Positions 51,147 to 60,100 of a stretch of 64,000 bases of DNA are shown piece after piece (the stretch's first letter is position 1; every line of letters starts with the position of its first letter). Source of the DNA: Salinimicrobium terrae DSM 17865 (lineage in GTDB: Bacteria; Bacteroidota; Bacteroidia; Flavobacteriales; Flavobacteriaceae); assembly GCF_000424665.1 (NCBI RefSeq), contig NZ_AUKI01000016.1, forward strand, positions 186,001 through 250,000. The letters run 5' to 3'. Below the pieces are notes generated by a model. It was not told the origin of the DNA. It did no database searches and saw only the letters and a list, made by a program, of their open reading frames with translations. A program made the position numbers and the translations under genes.

Positions 51147-51180
51147 AACTAAAACATTAGTTTAAACTAAATGATTAGTT
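51147..51180. promoter_or_regulatory. Tandem BlaI-type operator
   Basis: Two perfect inverted repeats AACTAA-N4-TTAGTT occur at 51147-51162 and 51165-51180, 18 bp apart centre to centre. They lie 28 bp before blaI. BlaI/MecI repressors bind such symmetric sites as dimers, so this should autoregulate the pair. Confidence 0.75.
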
Positions 51181-51208
51181 GTATATTAGCAGAAACATAC
51201 AGGGAATT

Positions 51209-51571
51209 ATGAAACAACTGACCAAAGCTGAAGAAGAGATCATGCAGATCCTTTGGGATCTTAAAGAAGCTAATGTGGCTTCAATTATAGAGGAAATCCC
51301 TGAACCCAAACCCGCGTACAACACAGTGTCTACAATAGTTCGCATCCTGGAAAATAAGGAATTTGTGGACCATCGGAAAAAGGGAAAAGGCTACATCTAT
51401 TTCCCGCTGGTGGAAAAGGAGACTTATACCAACCAAAGTATGAATAAACTCATCGACGGATATTTCGACGGTTCCTTTAAGAGCATGGTGTCCTTCTTTA
51501 TGAAAAAGAACGAAATGGACACCCGGGAACTGGAAGCCATTCTTAAGGAGATCAATAAAAAAGAGAAATAA
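51209..51571 (+). CDS. BlaI/MecI/CopY-family repressor
   Basis: The 120-aa protein is a winged-helix repressor: LTKAEEEIMQILWDL, then YNTVSTIVRILENKEFVDH (recognition helix) and a dimer-forming C-terminal half. The start is ATG 51209. Its stop overlaps the next start (TAATG). It controls the adjacent protease gene. Confidence 0.92.
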   Translation: MKQLTKAEEEIMQILWDLKEANVASIIEEIPEPKPAYNTVSTIVRILENKEFVDHRKKGKGYIYFPLVEKETYTNQSMNKLIDGYFDGSFKSMVSFFMKKNEMDTRELEAILKEINKKEK

Positions 51572-52947
51572 TGCTGCACTACATTTTACAGATCATCGCT
51601 TTTCAGCTTGTTTTTTTACTGGTATACGAGCTATTACTAAAAAAAGAGACTTTTTTCATCTACAACCGGGTTTATCTTTTGATCACGCCGGTTTTGGCCA
51701 TGATTTTACCATTGCTGAAATTAGAGTTTCTTCAACAGGCCATTCCTCCTGAAAATATGATTGTCTTGCCGGAAATTTTTCTCGGTGAAAATTCATCGGC
51801 TGTCACAGGTCAGGAATCTAAGGGTTCTGCTTCAGCTGCAGCGACTCTCAACTGGTGGCTGCTTGCATACTGCGCGGGATTCCTCTTTAGCCTCGGAGTA
51901 TTCTTCAATAAGTTCAGGATTCTCAAACAACTATTTTCTCATAAACCACTGGTGAGCAATCATGAGATGAAGATAGTGGAGGTACCGCAATCACAAATTG
52001 CCTGTACCTTTTACAATACTGTCTTTCTTGGCGCCCAACTTTCTGAAAAAGAGCGGGAGCAAATTCTCTCTCACGAATTGGTCCATGTGAGGCAGAAACA
52101 TACGCTGGATTTGTTGTTTTTCGAAATTCTTAGAATTGTCTTATGGTTTAATCCTCTTGTTTACATTTACCAGAACAGAATTTCGACGCTACACGAATTC
52201 CTCGCCGATGCCGGGGTAGTCAAGAATGTCAAAAAACAGGTCTATTTCCAGCAGCTGTTAAACTCAGCATTTAATACAGAAGATATTTCATTTATCAATC
52301 AATTTTTTAATCATTCAATCATCAAAAAACGAATAGTTATGTTGCAAAAAAACAAATCAGGATCAGTTTCAAAATTTAAATTTCTAATCATTCTGCCGCT
52401 AATGCTGGGAATGTTAACTTATGCTTCCTGTAGCAGTACGAAGGGACAGACACCAATTGTTGCCTCTCAGGTTGCTCCGCCACCGCCACCGCCACCGCCT
52501 GCCCCTTCTGCAACTGTGGAAAGAGTGGATGATACAATTGAAGATCTTCCCATACCGTTTGCCGTTGTTGAGCAGGTTCCAATATATCCCGGGTGTGAAA
52601 ATTTGACTACGAATGAGGAGAGGAAAGAATGTATTTCGCAGAATATTAATCAATACGTTAATAAAAATTTTAATACTAATCTGGGCAAAGAATTAGGTTT
52701 AACCGGTTTAAACCGGATTTACGTTCAGTTCAAGGTATCTGAGTCGGGAGAAGTTGTAGATGTAAGGTCAAGAGCACCTCATCCCGATCTTAGTGCAGAG
52801 GCAATAAGAATTGTAAATAATTTACCGGATATGCAACCTGCCATGCACAGTGGAGAAGAGGTGGCCGTTCTTTATTCTTTGCCAATCGTTTTTAACATTC
52901 CCCAACCAGCTTCTTCAGAAAAGGAGAAGCAAGAAGGTCAGAATTAA
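51571..52947 (+). CDS. BlaR1-like M56 metallopeptidase with TonB C-terminal domain
   Basis: The 458-aa protein has membrane segments near 8-28, 36-55 and 88-110. The zinc site HELVHVRQKH (about 166-175) and HEFLADAG follow. A fourth membrane segment lies near 273-290. A proline-rich linker (APPPPPPPPAPSA) then leads to a TonB C-terminal domain (about 340-445). It senses the envelope and cleaves BlaI. The TonB domain in place of a penicillin-binding sensor is typical of Bacteroidota. Confidence 0.88.
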   Translation: MLHYILQIIAFQLVFLLVYELLLKKETFFIYNRVYLLITPVLAMILPLLKLEFLQQAIPPENMIVLPEIFLGENSSAVTGQESKGSASAAATLNWWLLAYCAGFLFSLGVFFNKFRILKQLFSHKPLVSNHEMKIVEVPQSQIACTFYNTVFLGAQLSEKEREQILSHELVHVRQKHTLDLLFFEILRIVLWFNPLVYIYQNRISTLHEFLADAGVVKNVKKQVYFQQLLNSAFNTEDISFINQFFNHSIIKKRIVMLQKNKSGSVSKFKFLIILPLMLGMLTYASCSSTKGQTPIVASQVAPPPPPPPPAPSATVERVDDTIEDLPIPFAVVEQVPIYPGCENLTTNEERKECISQNINQYVNKNFNTNLGKELGLTGLNRIYVQFKVSESGEVVDVRSRAPHPDLSAEAIRIVNNLPDMQPAMHSGEEVAVLYSLPIVFNIPQPASSEKEKQEGQN

Positions 52948-52954
52948 GTAATAG

Positions 52955-54112
52955 ATGAAATCATTTATTTTTCTTTTATTATTATTTATAGCCACTAAAG
53001 CCGAAGCTCAAACTTCGGCTTTAAACATTGCCGATATCCTTTATGCAGTAGGCAATTATTCCGAAGCAATTGAGGAGCTGGAAAAAGTAACAAAGTCAGA
53101 GGCTGTTTTGCTGAAACTTGCCCGGGCCCAAAAAGCCAGTGGTAAGACAGCTGCTGCTCTTAACAACTACAAGTCAGTCTTAGAATCCAACCCCGGCCGT
53201 GTGCTCACTGCCGTAGAATATGGGAAGTTGCTTTCCTCAACCGGAAGACTTAAAGAAGCCGACAGCATTTTTTTACTGCTTGCAAAAGAATATCCCATGA
53301 ACGCAAACTTTCGTTATCAAATGGGATTAGTAAAGGAAAAACTGAAGGATTCTACTGCTATGAAACACTTTAACCTCACGATTTTGCTTCAGGATGATCA
53401 TCAACAGGCGTTAGCAAAAGTGGCAAAAAGTGAACTGATCCAGGGTAAATTGGCTCGCGCAGAAAGATTAAGCAAACAGGGACTCGAAACAAAACCTTCC
53501 AATCGTACCCTGCTCTCCATTTTAGCCCAGGCATATTATTTTCAGAAGGCATACGAACTGGCAATAGAAGAATTTGAAAATCTGGTTGCAATGGGTGAAG
53601 GTAGTGAATTTATTCACAGTAGACTTGGAACTTCATATTTTCACCTGGACAATTTTGACATGGCCATATCACATTACAATTCGGCACTGGATTATGAAAA
53701 TGAAAACCATGCCACCCATTACAGGTTGGGGAAACTTTATGCTCTAATAGGGGAATATGAAAATTCTGAAGAGCATTTGCTGCAGGCGATTTTGCTTAAG
53801 GATATGATTTTGGATGAAGAATATACCAGCCTCGGTCTTACTTATAAATTTTCTGAAAAACCAAAAGAGGCGCTGACCTACTTCAATAAAGCACTTGAAG
53901 AAAATCCCGATAATGAACGGGCAATGTTTGAACGTGCCATAGCAGCCGATTCTTATTATAAAGATCTCGAAACCCGGCTAAAACAATACCAGGCATATCT
54001 AGACAAATATAGAAGTGGCGGCACCAGACAGCTTGTAAAGTTGGCGCAGATAAGAGTAAAAGATATTAAGGAAGAAATTCACATGCAAGCTTCAGTTTCA
54101 GAGGATAAATAG
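52955..54112 (+). CDS. TPR-repeat protein, exported, 385 aa
   Basis: The signal peptide (LLLLFIATKAEAQ) is followed by about nine TPR helices pairs (for example YSEAIEELEK, ALNNYKSVLESNPG, AISHYNSALDYENE). Likely a periplasmic scaffold. It lies 7 bp after the BlaR1-like gene, so it is in the same operon. Confidence 0.85.
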   Translation: MKSFIFLLLLFIATKAEAQTSALNIADILYAVGNYSEAIEELEKVTKSEAVLLKLARAQKASGKTAAALNNYKSVLESNPGRVLTAVEYGKLLSSTGRLKEADSIFLLLAKEYPMNANFRYQMGLVKEKLKDSTAMKHFNLTILLQDDHQQALAKVAKSELIQGKLARAERLSKQGLETKPSNRTLLSILAQAYYFQKAYELAIEEFENLVAMGEGSEFIHSRLGTSYFHLDNFDMAISHYNSALDYENENHATHYRLGKLYALIGEYENSEEHLLQAILLKDMILDEEYTSLGLTYKFSEKPKEALTYFNKALEENPDNERAMFERAIAADSYYKDLETRLKQYQAYLDKYRSGGTRQLVKLAQIRVKDIKEEIHMQASVSEDK

Positions 54113-54174
54113 AAGGATTAATTTGTTCAGACTCCTTTATTTCCACTATTTTTGGAACAAGTTCCTGTTTCCGA

Positions 54175-54654
54175 ATGAAGAAAGTTTTACTCATTTTATT
54201 TTTTCCGCTGTTGCTCGTCTCCTGTGAAGAATTCCAGACAAGGAAAATCTCTTCGGAAGAAATTCTCATTGAAGAAACACGAGGCTTTAACTGGCATGAG
54301 GTTGATCAATATCCTGCTTTTTCCGACTGTCGTAGTATTACTGAAGTCGAGGCCGCAAAGGCCTGTTTTGGGGATAAGGTGGCTCAATACTTTTATTCCA
54401 GGCTGGAGGCCAAACAACCTGTAGTGACTGAAGCTTTGGACGATACGCTCTACCTCTACCTCAGGATTTCTGAAAAAGGAATGCCGAAAATAGATTCCAT
54501 GGAGATTGATTCCTTAGTGCTGGACCAGCTGCCCGAAATAAGATCATGGCTTTCCCAAAGTGTTGATTCCCTGCCAAAGATCTATCCGGCGACCAAACGC
54601 GGGATTCCGGTAAAAACTTCTTTTAGAATGCCGGTGGTTATAAAAGCTGAATAA
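54175..54654 (+). CDS. Lipoprotein, 159 aa
   Basis: The lipobox LVSC is followed by a mature region containing HEVDQYPAFSDCRSI and YLYLRISEKGMPKIDS. This resembles the TonB-like C-terminal periplasmic domain of the gene before it (VYIQFKVSESGE). It is probably a related envelope lipoprotein. Confidence 0.6.
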   Translation: MKKVLLILFFPLLLVSCEEFQTRKISSEEILIEETRGFNWHEVDQYPAFSDCRSITEVEAAKACFGDKVAQYFYSRLEAKQPVVTEALDDTLYLYLRISEKGMPKIDSMEIDSLVLDQLPEIRSWLSQSVDSLPKIYPATKRGIPVKTSFRMPVVIKAE

Positions 54655-54656
54655 AC

Positions 54657-55529
54657 TTAAAGGCTGTATTTATATCCTACTGTAAAATCGATGGGAAAAT
54701 TGCCGTTACCATCAAGCACGACAGAATATATATCATTGTAGCCAACGGTAATAAAACTGTTTGGGGTAATTTTTATCTCACTGCCTATCCCAAAGCTAAA
54801 GGGAGCAGTAAAAGTGAAGCCACTTTCCTCACGTACGTCCACTATTTCTCCCATTTCGTTAGTAAGTGAGATCGTTTCCTGTGAATAGTAAAGGGTAGCC
54901 AGTCTTACATCTATATGTAAGTCGAAACCTTTAAAATACAGCGCCTTGAACCTGTAATTCAGGGAGAAGTGAGTGGCGCTATAGCGATATTCGTTCTGGT
55001 TAAAATTGTGCCGCAGCTGTAGAAAAGCTGAATGTCGTGGTGCCAGGTTTGGATCATAGAATTCATATTCCAAACCGGCTACGGGTGCCAGGATGTTATT
55101 TGGATTATCTGTATAAATGTTGTTAGAGAGTCCGGTAAAAAGACTGATTCTTTGCTTTATATCATCTGTGGATTCATTCTTTACGTAATCTTCTTCTACG
55201 AGCGAATTATATGTGTTGGCGAAGTGTCTTAGACTGTAAAGCACAAACTGTACATCCCTCGTCTTAATTTTAGCATCTGCCGTTAGTTCTGCCAGCTGTT
55301 TTTTGTACAGCTCATTTCCATTAGGATTAAGCAGTTCTACCATTCGGTTTTCCTTTTGTACAAAATAGCGGTAATTGCGACCTTCTTCTGTCCAAAAAAG
55401 AGTCAAAGGCCCCTTCACTTCCCGGTTGAGTTGCAAAGTGTCATTATTAATGATATAGATTTTCTGTGCGGTCATGGAAAGCGCAAGACAAAAAAATATA
55501 CCAAATAAAAGGATCTGCGATTTTAGCAT
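54657..55529 (-). CDS. Outer-membrane beta-barrel-like protein, 290 aa
   Basis: The signal peptide (CLALSMTAQ) is followed by an N-terminal domain and strands with alternating pattern ending in GYKYSL, typical of outer-membrane barrels. Family unknown. It is convergent to the lipoprotein gene, with two bases between the stops. Confidence 0.6.
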   Translation of the reverse strand: MLKSQILLFGIFFCLALSMTAQKIYIINNDTLQLNREVKGPLTLFWTEEGRNYRYFVQKENRMVELLNPNGNELYKKQLAELTADAKIKTRDVQFVLYSLRHFANTYNSLVEEDYVKNESTDDIKQRISLFTGLSNNIYTDNPNNILAPVAGLEYEFYDPNLAPRHSAFLQLRHNFNQNEYRYSATHFSLNYRFKALYFKGFDLHIDVRLATLYYSQETISLTNEMGEIVDVREESGFTFTAPFSFGIGSEIKITPNSFITVGYNDIYSVVLDGNGNFPIDFTVGYKYSL

Positions 55530-55575
55530 TTTTGAAAATCAATGAAATTAAAGATAATAAAAAATTGGCCGGGGC

Positions 55576-56709
55576 TCATTTTTTAAAGTAGCGGCCCTTC
55601 CATTGATATCCTGAGAAAAGAGAATAGATTGCAACTGCACTACTAAAGAAAGGATAGATCAAGCTGCTTAAAATAAAGGTTTTCATTGCTCTTTTCCGGT
55701 TAAAAAATTTTGCACTGCTGTAGATAAGTAAGAAGTCCAGGAGGACTTTCAGCAGGAAAATGACCAACAACAATAAAGGTTGAGCCAGATCCAGGAGCAC
55801 AAAAATAAAGAGAAATAAAATTAAGACATTCATTAACAGCACAAGCACCCCTAGTCCTCTGGAGTAAAAACTTTTATAAGCTGAAGTTTTTGCAGCCCAT
55901 CGCACTCGTTGAAAGAATAGCTGCTTCCAGGAGAAATTGGGGGCAGTGGACACTACAGCAACAGGGGATTTCAAAAATGCCGTTTTGAACCCTTTTTCCT
56001 GAAACTTCTCCAGCAGGAAAATATCATCCCCGCTGGCGATCTCATTATTTCCTTGAAATCCGTTAACTATTAAAAATGCCATTTTTGAATAGCAAAAATT
56101 TGCTCCGTTGCACATGAATGGTTGATTTACCCCGAAGCCTCCAATGGTTGCCGCCTGTAGGCTAAAGATATCCAGCTCCTGAAAGCGCTTCAAAAATGTC
56201 ATTTTTGCGCCTGTATATTTTACGGCCACCGGGGCGGCAACAGCAATTGCATTAGTCTCCGAAATGAAGGAATTGTATTTCTGTAGCCAGAACTGTGGCA
56301 CCTCACAATCGGCATCTGTGGTTAAAATATATTCGTTGTTTGATGTCGAAACTGCCAGCTCTATAGCGTCTTTTTTTGGACTACCCGATTTTCTGAAGTT
56401 CTGCAGTAACCGGATGTTGAACTGAGGATTTCCCTTCCGGAATTCCTCCCATGATTCAGCCGAACTGTCTTCGGAAGCATCATCAACTGCTATAATTTCA
56501 AACATTTCGAGAGGATACCTCAGCTTCAGAAGAGATTTGAACAACAGGGGTAGATTTTCAGCTTCATTCCGGTAGGGAATGACTATCGAAAAAGTGGTTT
56601 TGGGAGCTGAATTTTTTCCGCAAAAATAGGAGGCCTTTGAAAACCCGTACAGTAGGAATAGCATTGCCAGAGAATAGAGCAGCGTAATGATAACCGCTGT
56701 CGCGATCAT
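55576..56709 (-). CDS. Family 2 glycosyltransferase
   Basis: The 377-aa protein has an N-terminal membrane segment. VIPYRNEAENLP, VDDASEDSS, TTDADCEVP (DxD) and FFQRVRWAAK (QxxRW) are GT2 motifs. Two or three C-terminal membrane segments follow. It adds sugars on the cytoplasmic face of the membrane, and the substrate is not identifiable. It overlaps the next gene by 4 bases. Confidence 0.9.
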   Translation of the reverse strand: MIATAVIITLLYSLAMLFLLYGFSKASYFCGKNSAPKTTFSIVIPYRNEAENLPLLFKSLLKLRYPLEMFEIIAVDDASEDSSAESWEEFRKGNPQFNIRLLQNFRKSGSPKKDAIELAVSTSNNEYILTTDADCEVPQFWLQKYNSFISETNAIAVAAPVAVKYTGAKMTFLKRFQELDIFSLQAATIGGFGVNQPFMCNGANFCYSKMAFLIVNGFQGNNEIASGDDIFLLEKFQEKGFKTAFLKSPVAVVSTAPNFSWKQLFFQRVRWAAKTSAYKSFYSRGLGVLVLLMNVLILFLFIFVLLDLAQPLLLLVIFLLKVLLDFLLIYSSAKFFNRKRAMKTFILSSLIYPFFSSAVAIYSLFSGYQWKGRYFKK

Positions 56710-57713
56710 GCTGTTCTGTGCTTTGACTTTTTGTACCTAAGTACATAATAACTGCCGGCAAGACCGGGAAGACCAAAATTCAGGATCCAAACCGTAAGGA
56801 CTACGGTAAGTATGATAATTTGGGGTACTTCCAAAAAGCCGAAGATCCAGACTGCAAATCCTCCTTTTATAAAAGCATCAAAAATGATCATAGTAGGAAT
56901 AATGGAAGCAAGAACATAGGTGCTGAAAACGGCGGATATAAGCAAAGGATAGGAGACATCCACTTTAAACTGCAAGAGCAGGAAATAAAACTGATGGGTA
57001 AAAATCAAAAATCTTATGCTCGCGAAAATGATCGTTTTCCACTTTATTTCTTCAGAAACATTCTGGAAAGATTCCTCCAGCCTCTTAATGGAGTACCCCT
57101 TAATACGAATCCTGAATTTTTTCATCGCCACATAAAGAATAAATGGGGCAAATAATAGACATGATACCAGGATGATATTAAATACGGGCAGTGCCAGGTC
57201 GAGGGAAGTAATGAGAAACAAAAGGCCTGCAATTCCAAAGAAATAAGTTGCAAATAATTGAGCAGTATTGCCCAGGAAGTTGAGGAAAATGATCTTCCTC
57301 CAGGCTGCCCGGGTGTAATAAAGACACTTGGCTCCATATTCCCCTATGCGACTGGGGGTGAAAATAGCAGCAGTAAAGGAAGCCAGACTTTCGCGGGTGG
57401 CAACTTTGAATGAGTTTTCCCGTACGTGACTGCTTAAATTTTGCCATTTCAGGATCTCAAAATACCAGTTTAAAATGGTTAAGATTACTAAAACTATCAA
57501 ATTGGTAAATGAAAAGATCCTGTAATCCTCGAGTATTTCCACAAAACGGTCGAAGTCCATGGCCTCATCACGAGTCACTTTATACCAGATAAAAGATACT
57601 GCGGCCAGGACCACCAGGATCTTAAGAACTAGTGAGAAGAATTGATTAGCTTTGTGCGAGGTTATTCGCATGAAATAATTTAAGAACCGGATAAATTTCC
57701 GGCATATTTTCAC
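56706..57713 (-). CDS. Lysylphosphatidylglycerol synthase-type / flippase-like membrane protein
   Basis: The 335-aa protein has about eight membrane segments. TPSRIGEYGAKCLYY near residue 115 and the repeated LVxLAIL-type helices fit the UPF0104 (AglD/MprF-like) family. It probably moves a lipid-linked substrate for the adjacent glycosyltransferase. The ATG at 57713 also starts an alternative; the later ATG at residue 16 is possible. Confidence 0.8.
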   Translation of the reverse strand: MKICRKFIRFLNYFMRITSHKANQFFSLVLKILVVLAAVSFIWYKVTRDEAMDFDRFVEILEDYRIFSFTNLIVLVILTILNWYFEILKWQNLSSHVRENSFKVATRESLASFTAAIFTPSRIGEYGAKCLYYTRAAWRKIIFLNFLGNTAQLFATYFFGIAGLLFLITSLDLALPVFNIILVSCLLFAPFILYVAMKKFRIRIKGYSIKRLEESFQNVSEEIKWKTIIFASIRFLIFTHQFYFLLLQFKVDVSYPLLISAVFSTYVLASIIPTMIIFDAFIKGGFAVWIFGFLEVPQIIILTVVLTVWILNFGLPGLAGSYYVLRYKKSKHRTA

Positions 57714-57746
57714 CGGCAGGTTTGAACTTGCAATATTACGAAGCTT

Positions 57747-58304
57747 TTGAATACCGAAAAAATCATTTTAGGAATTGATCCCGGTACCACGATAATGGGC
57801 TTCGGACTCATTAAGGTGGTAAACCGCAAAATGTCTTTCCTGCAACTTAACGAGCTTCAGCTTCAAAAATATGATGATCCCTATGTGAAGCTCAAGCTCA
57901 TTTTCGAACGCACCATTGAACTTATTGATACCTGGCATCCAGATGAGATCGCGATTGAAGCCCCTTTCTTCGGAAAAAACGTGCAATCCATGCTTAAGCT
58001 GGGCAGGGCGCAGGGAGTGGCCATGGCGGCAGGCTTGAGTCGGCAGGTTCCGGTAACGGAATATTCTCCGAAAAAGATAAAAATGGCGATCACCGGAAAC
58101 GGAAATGCCAGTAAGGAACAGGTCGCGGGGATGTTGCAAAGTCTACTTTCTTTAAAAACTCTTCCTAAGAACCTTGACGCCACCGACGGACTCGCAGCTG
58201 CGGTATGTCATTTCTACAACTCGGGGAAGGTGGAAATTGGGAAAAATTACACCGGCTGGGCCGCTTTTGTAAAACAAAATCCCAAAAAGATCAATAAACA
58301 ATAA
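57747..58304 (+). CDS. ruvC: Holliday junction resolvase RuvC
   Basis: The 185-aa nuclease has the catalytic acidic residues in LGIDPGTTIMGFG (Asp), IAIEAPFFGKN (Glu) and DATDGLAAAVCH (Asp). The start is TTG at 57747; no ATG gives a full-length protein. It resolves four-way junctions with RuvAB. It is divergent from the flippase-like gene. Confidence 0.95.
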   Translation: MNTEKIILGIDPGTTIMGFGLIKVVNRKMSFLQLNELQLQKYDDPYVKLKLIFERTIELIDTWHPDEIAIEAPFFGKNVQSMLKLGRAQGVAMAAGLSRQVPVTEYSPKKIKMAITGNGNASKEQVAGMLQSLLSLKTLPKNLDATDGLAAAVCHFYNSGKVEIGKNYTGWAAFVKQNPKKINKQ

Positions 58305-58364
58305 TCAATGAGCAATGATCAACATGTACGTCCCTGATATAGGTTGACCACTAAATCAACTTAT

Positions 58365-58763
58365 ATGAAGTCAAATGTTCGATTATTGAGTAAACATCGT
58401 AAGTTCTCTGATGAGTTCAAAAGACAAATTGTGAATGAGTATGAAAGTGGCAAGTACAGTGTATTTCAACTTTCTAAGCTTCACGGAATGTCACGATCTA
58501 TGATTTATAACTGGATCCATAAATTTTCTACCTTTAATGAGAAAGGTTATAGAGTCGTAGAAATGAAAGACAGTAGTAGTAAAAAGATGCAAGAGTTGGA
58601 AGCCAAAAACAAAGAACTGGAGGCAGCTTTAGGACGTAAACAGATACAGCTGGATTATCTTGAAAAGATGATCGAACTGGCCAAGACAGAGCTTGATATT
58701 GACATTAAAAAAAATTACAGCACCCCACAATTAACTGGTTCAGGCAAAACAAAGAAAAAGTGA
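58365..58763 (+). CDS. IS3-family transposase OrfA
   Basis: The 132-aa protein has an HTH (FSDEFKRQIVNEYESGKYSVF, then GMSRSMIYNWIHKF) and a leucine-zipper-type coil at about 75-110. The start is ATG 58365; an upstream TTG at 58344 lies inside the left terminal repeat region. The end AAAGAAAAAGTGA can allow a -1 frameshift into OrfB. Confidence 0.9.
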   Translation: MKSNVRLLSKHRKFSDEFKRQIVNEYESGKYSVFQLSKLHGMSRSMIYNWIHKFSTFNEKGYRVVEMKDSSSKKMQELEAKNKELEAALGRKQIQLDYLEKMIELAKTELDIDIKKNYSTPQLTGSGKTKKK

Positions 58764-59602
58764 GTTATTCCATGAATCAATTCTATGAAGGTGTCGGGAT
58801 CAGTAAACAAGCTGTACATCAATATGCACGACGGCAAACTCTGTTTGATCATCGCTTGATGGAGTTAATGTCGGAAGCCGATGATATTCGTAGAGATCAT
58901 CCTGGTTGTGGGGTGGAGAAAATGTACTATACTCTAAAGCCCGGTTTTATTGGAAGAGACCGTTTTGTAGAGACTTTTATGGAATTAGGTTACCGTCTCA
59001 AAAGAAAGAGAAATTACAGGCGCACTACTATCGCCGGTAAGATCTACTACCCAAATAAAATCAAAGGTTTAGAGATCAATGCACCTTCGGTGGTGTGGCA
59101 AAGTGATATCACCTATTATAAAGTAGGAGATAAGTTTTATTACGCAGTCTTTATTATAGATGTTTACACGAAGAAAATAGTTGGTTATGAAGTCTCCGAT
59201 CACATGAGAGGGACAGCAAACCTAAAGGCTCTAAAGATGGCTTTAAAAAACAATAAAGCTCCAAAGATCCATCACTCAGATCGAGGAAGCCAGTACACTT
59301 TTAAGTCTTCCACGGATCTTTTAAAATCCAATACTACTACTATTAGTATGGCCTTAAGTGCTCAGGATAATGCTTATGCCGAAAGGATTAACAGAACAAT
59401 AAAAGAAGAGTACTTGGATCACTGGAAGCCACAAACCTTTAGCCAACTTAAAAGTCAGGTAAACAAGGCAGTGAAAAACTATAATAACAAAAGATCTCAC
59501 GATCATTTAGAGAAAAAAAATCCTGAGGAGTTCATTAATTATTGGTCAACCCTCAAACCAGAAGAACGACCTGTAATTACTATTTTTGATAATGAAAATT
59601 AA
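58760..59602 (+). CDS. IS3-family transposase OrfB (DDE)
   Basis: The 280-aa protein starts at GTG 58760, overlapping OrfA by 4 bases in the -1 frame. The DDE residues are in WQSDITYY (D), HHSDRGSQYT (D) and NAYAERINRTIKEE (E). The C-terminal NKRSHDHLEKKNPEEF is typical. It should be made as an OrfAB fusion by frameshift. It seems intact. Confidence 0.93.
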   Translation: MSYSMNQFYEGVGISKQAVHQYARRQTLFDHRLMELMSEADDIRRDHPGCGVEKMYYTLKPGFIGRDRFVETFMELGYRLKRKRNYRRTTIAGKIYYPNKIKGLEINAPSVVWQSDITYYKVGDKFYYAVFIIDVYTKKIVGYEVSDHMRGTANLKALKMALKNNKAPKIHHSDRGSQYTFKSSTDLLKSNTTTISMALSAQDNAYAERINRTIKEEYLDHWKPQTFSQLKSQVNKAVKNYNNKRSHDHLEKKNPEEFINYWSTLKPEERPVITIFDNEN

Positions 59603-59653
59603 TATCTAAAATCGGTCAACACTAATCAGGGAAGTTCAACAAAATAGAAGGTT

Positions 59654-60013
59654 ATGGAAAGAAAAGAAAATGTACTGGATGAAAAGTCTTTTGATTTTGC
59701 GGTAAAAACTGTGAAGCTTTATAAAAAGATAAATAAGGAAGAAAAAGAGTATGTGCTGCCGAAGCAGTTTCTAAGGTCTGGAACTTCCATAGGTGCGAAT
59801 GTTGCTGAGGCCAATGGTGCAATTTCAACTGCAGATTTTTCTTCCAAAGTTTCAATTGCCTATAAAGAAAGTTTAGAAACTAAATTCTGGCTACGATTGT
59901 TTGAAGCTACAGATTATATTGGAACAGAAGAATTCCAGGAAATGTTTGACAAGGCCGACGAGCTTTCCAGGATCATGTACAGTATCTTGAAAAAGACCAG
60001 GATCAACAAGTGA
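59654..60013 (+). CDS. Four-helix bundle protein (S23 ribosomal-intervening-sequence type)
   Basis: The 119-aa protein has QFLRSGTSIGANVAEANGA and KVSIAYKESLETKFWLRLF, the S23 family hallmarks. The family was named from rRNA intervening sequences but is often found free. Here it follows the IS element. The upstream spacer 59603-59653 is the IS end. Confidence 0.85.
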   Translation: MERKENVLDEKSFDFAVKTVKLYKKINKEEKEYVLPKQFLRSGTSIGANVAEANGAISTADFSSKVSIAYKESLETKFWLRLFEATDYIGTEEFQEMFDKADELSRIMYSILKKTRINK

Positions 60014-60100
60014 AGTTCCCGACCTTGAGATCATTATTTTACTCCCATTGATTAATTACTAAATGTTACCTGTTAATTGATCATTGCTAATTGTTAATTG

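Larger units (their letters stand above)
58325..59638 (+). mobile_element. IS3-family insertion sequence, 1314 bp
   Basis: The ends are imperfect 26-bp inverted repeats (58325-58350 and 59613-59638; 19 of 26 match), beginning TG and ending CA with a shared CCCTGAT and GTTGACC. The target duplication is ACA (58322-58324 and 59639-59641). The two frames inside are orfA and orfB. It sits between ruvC and the S23-type gene, interrupting no obvious coding sequence. Confidence 0.9.
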
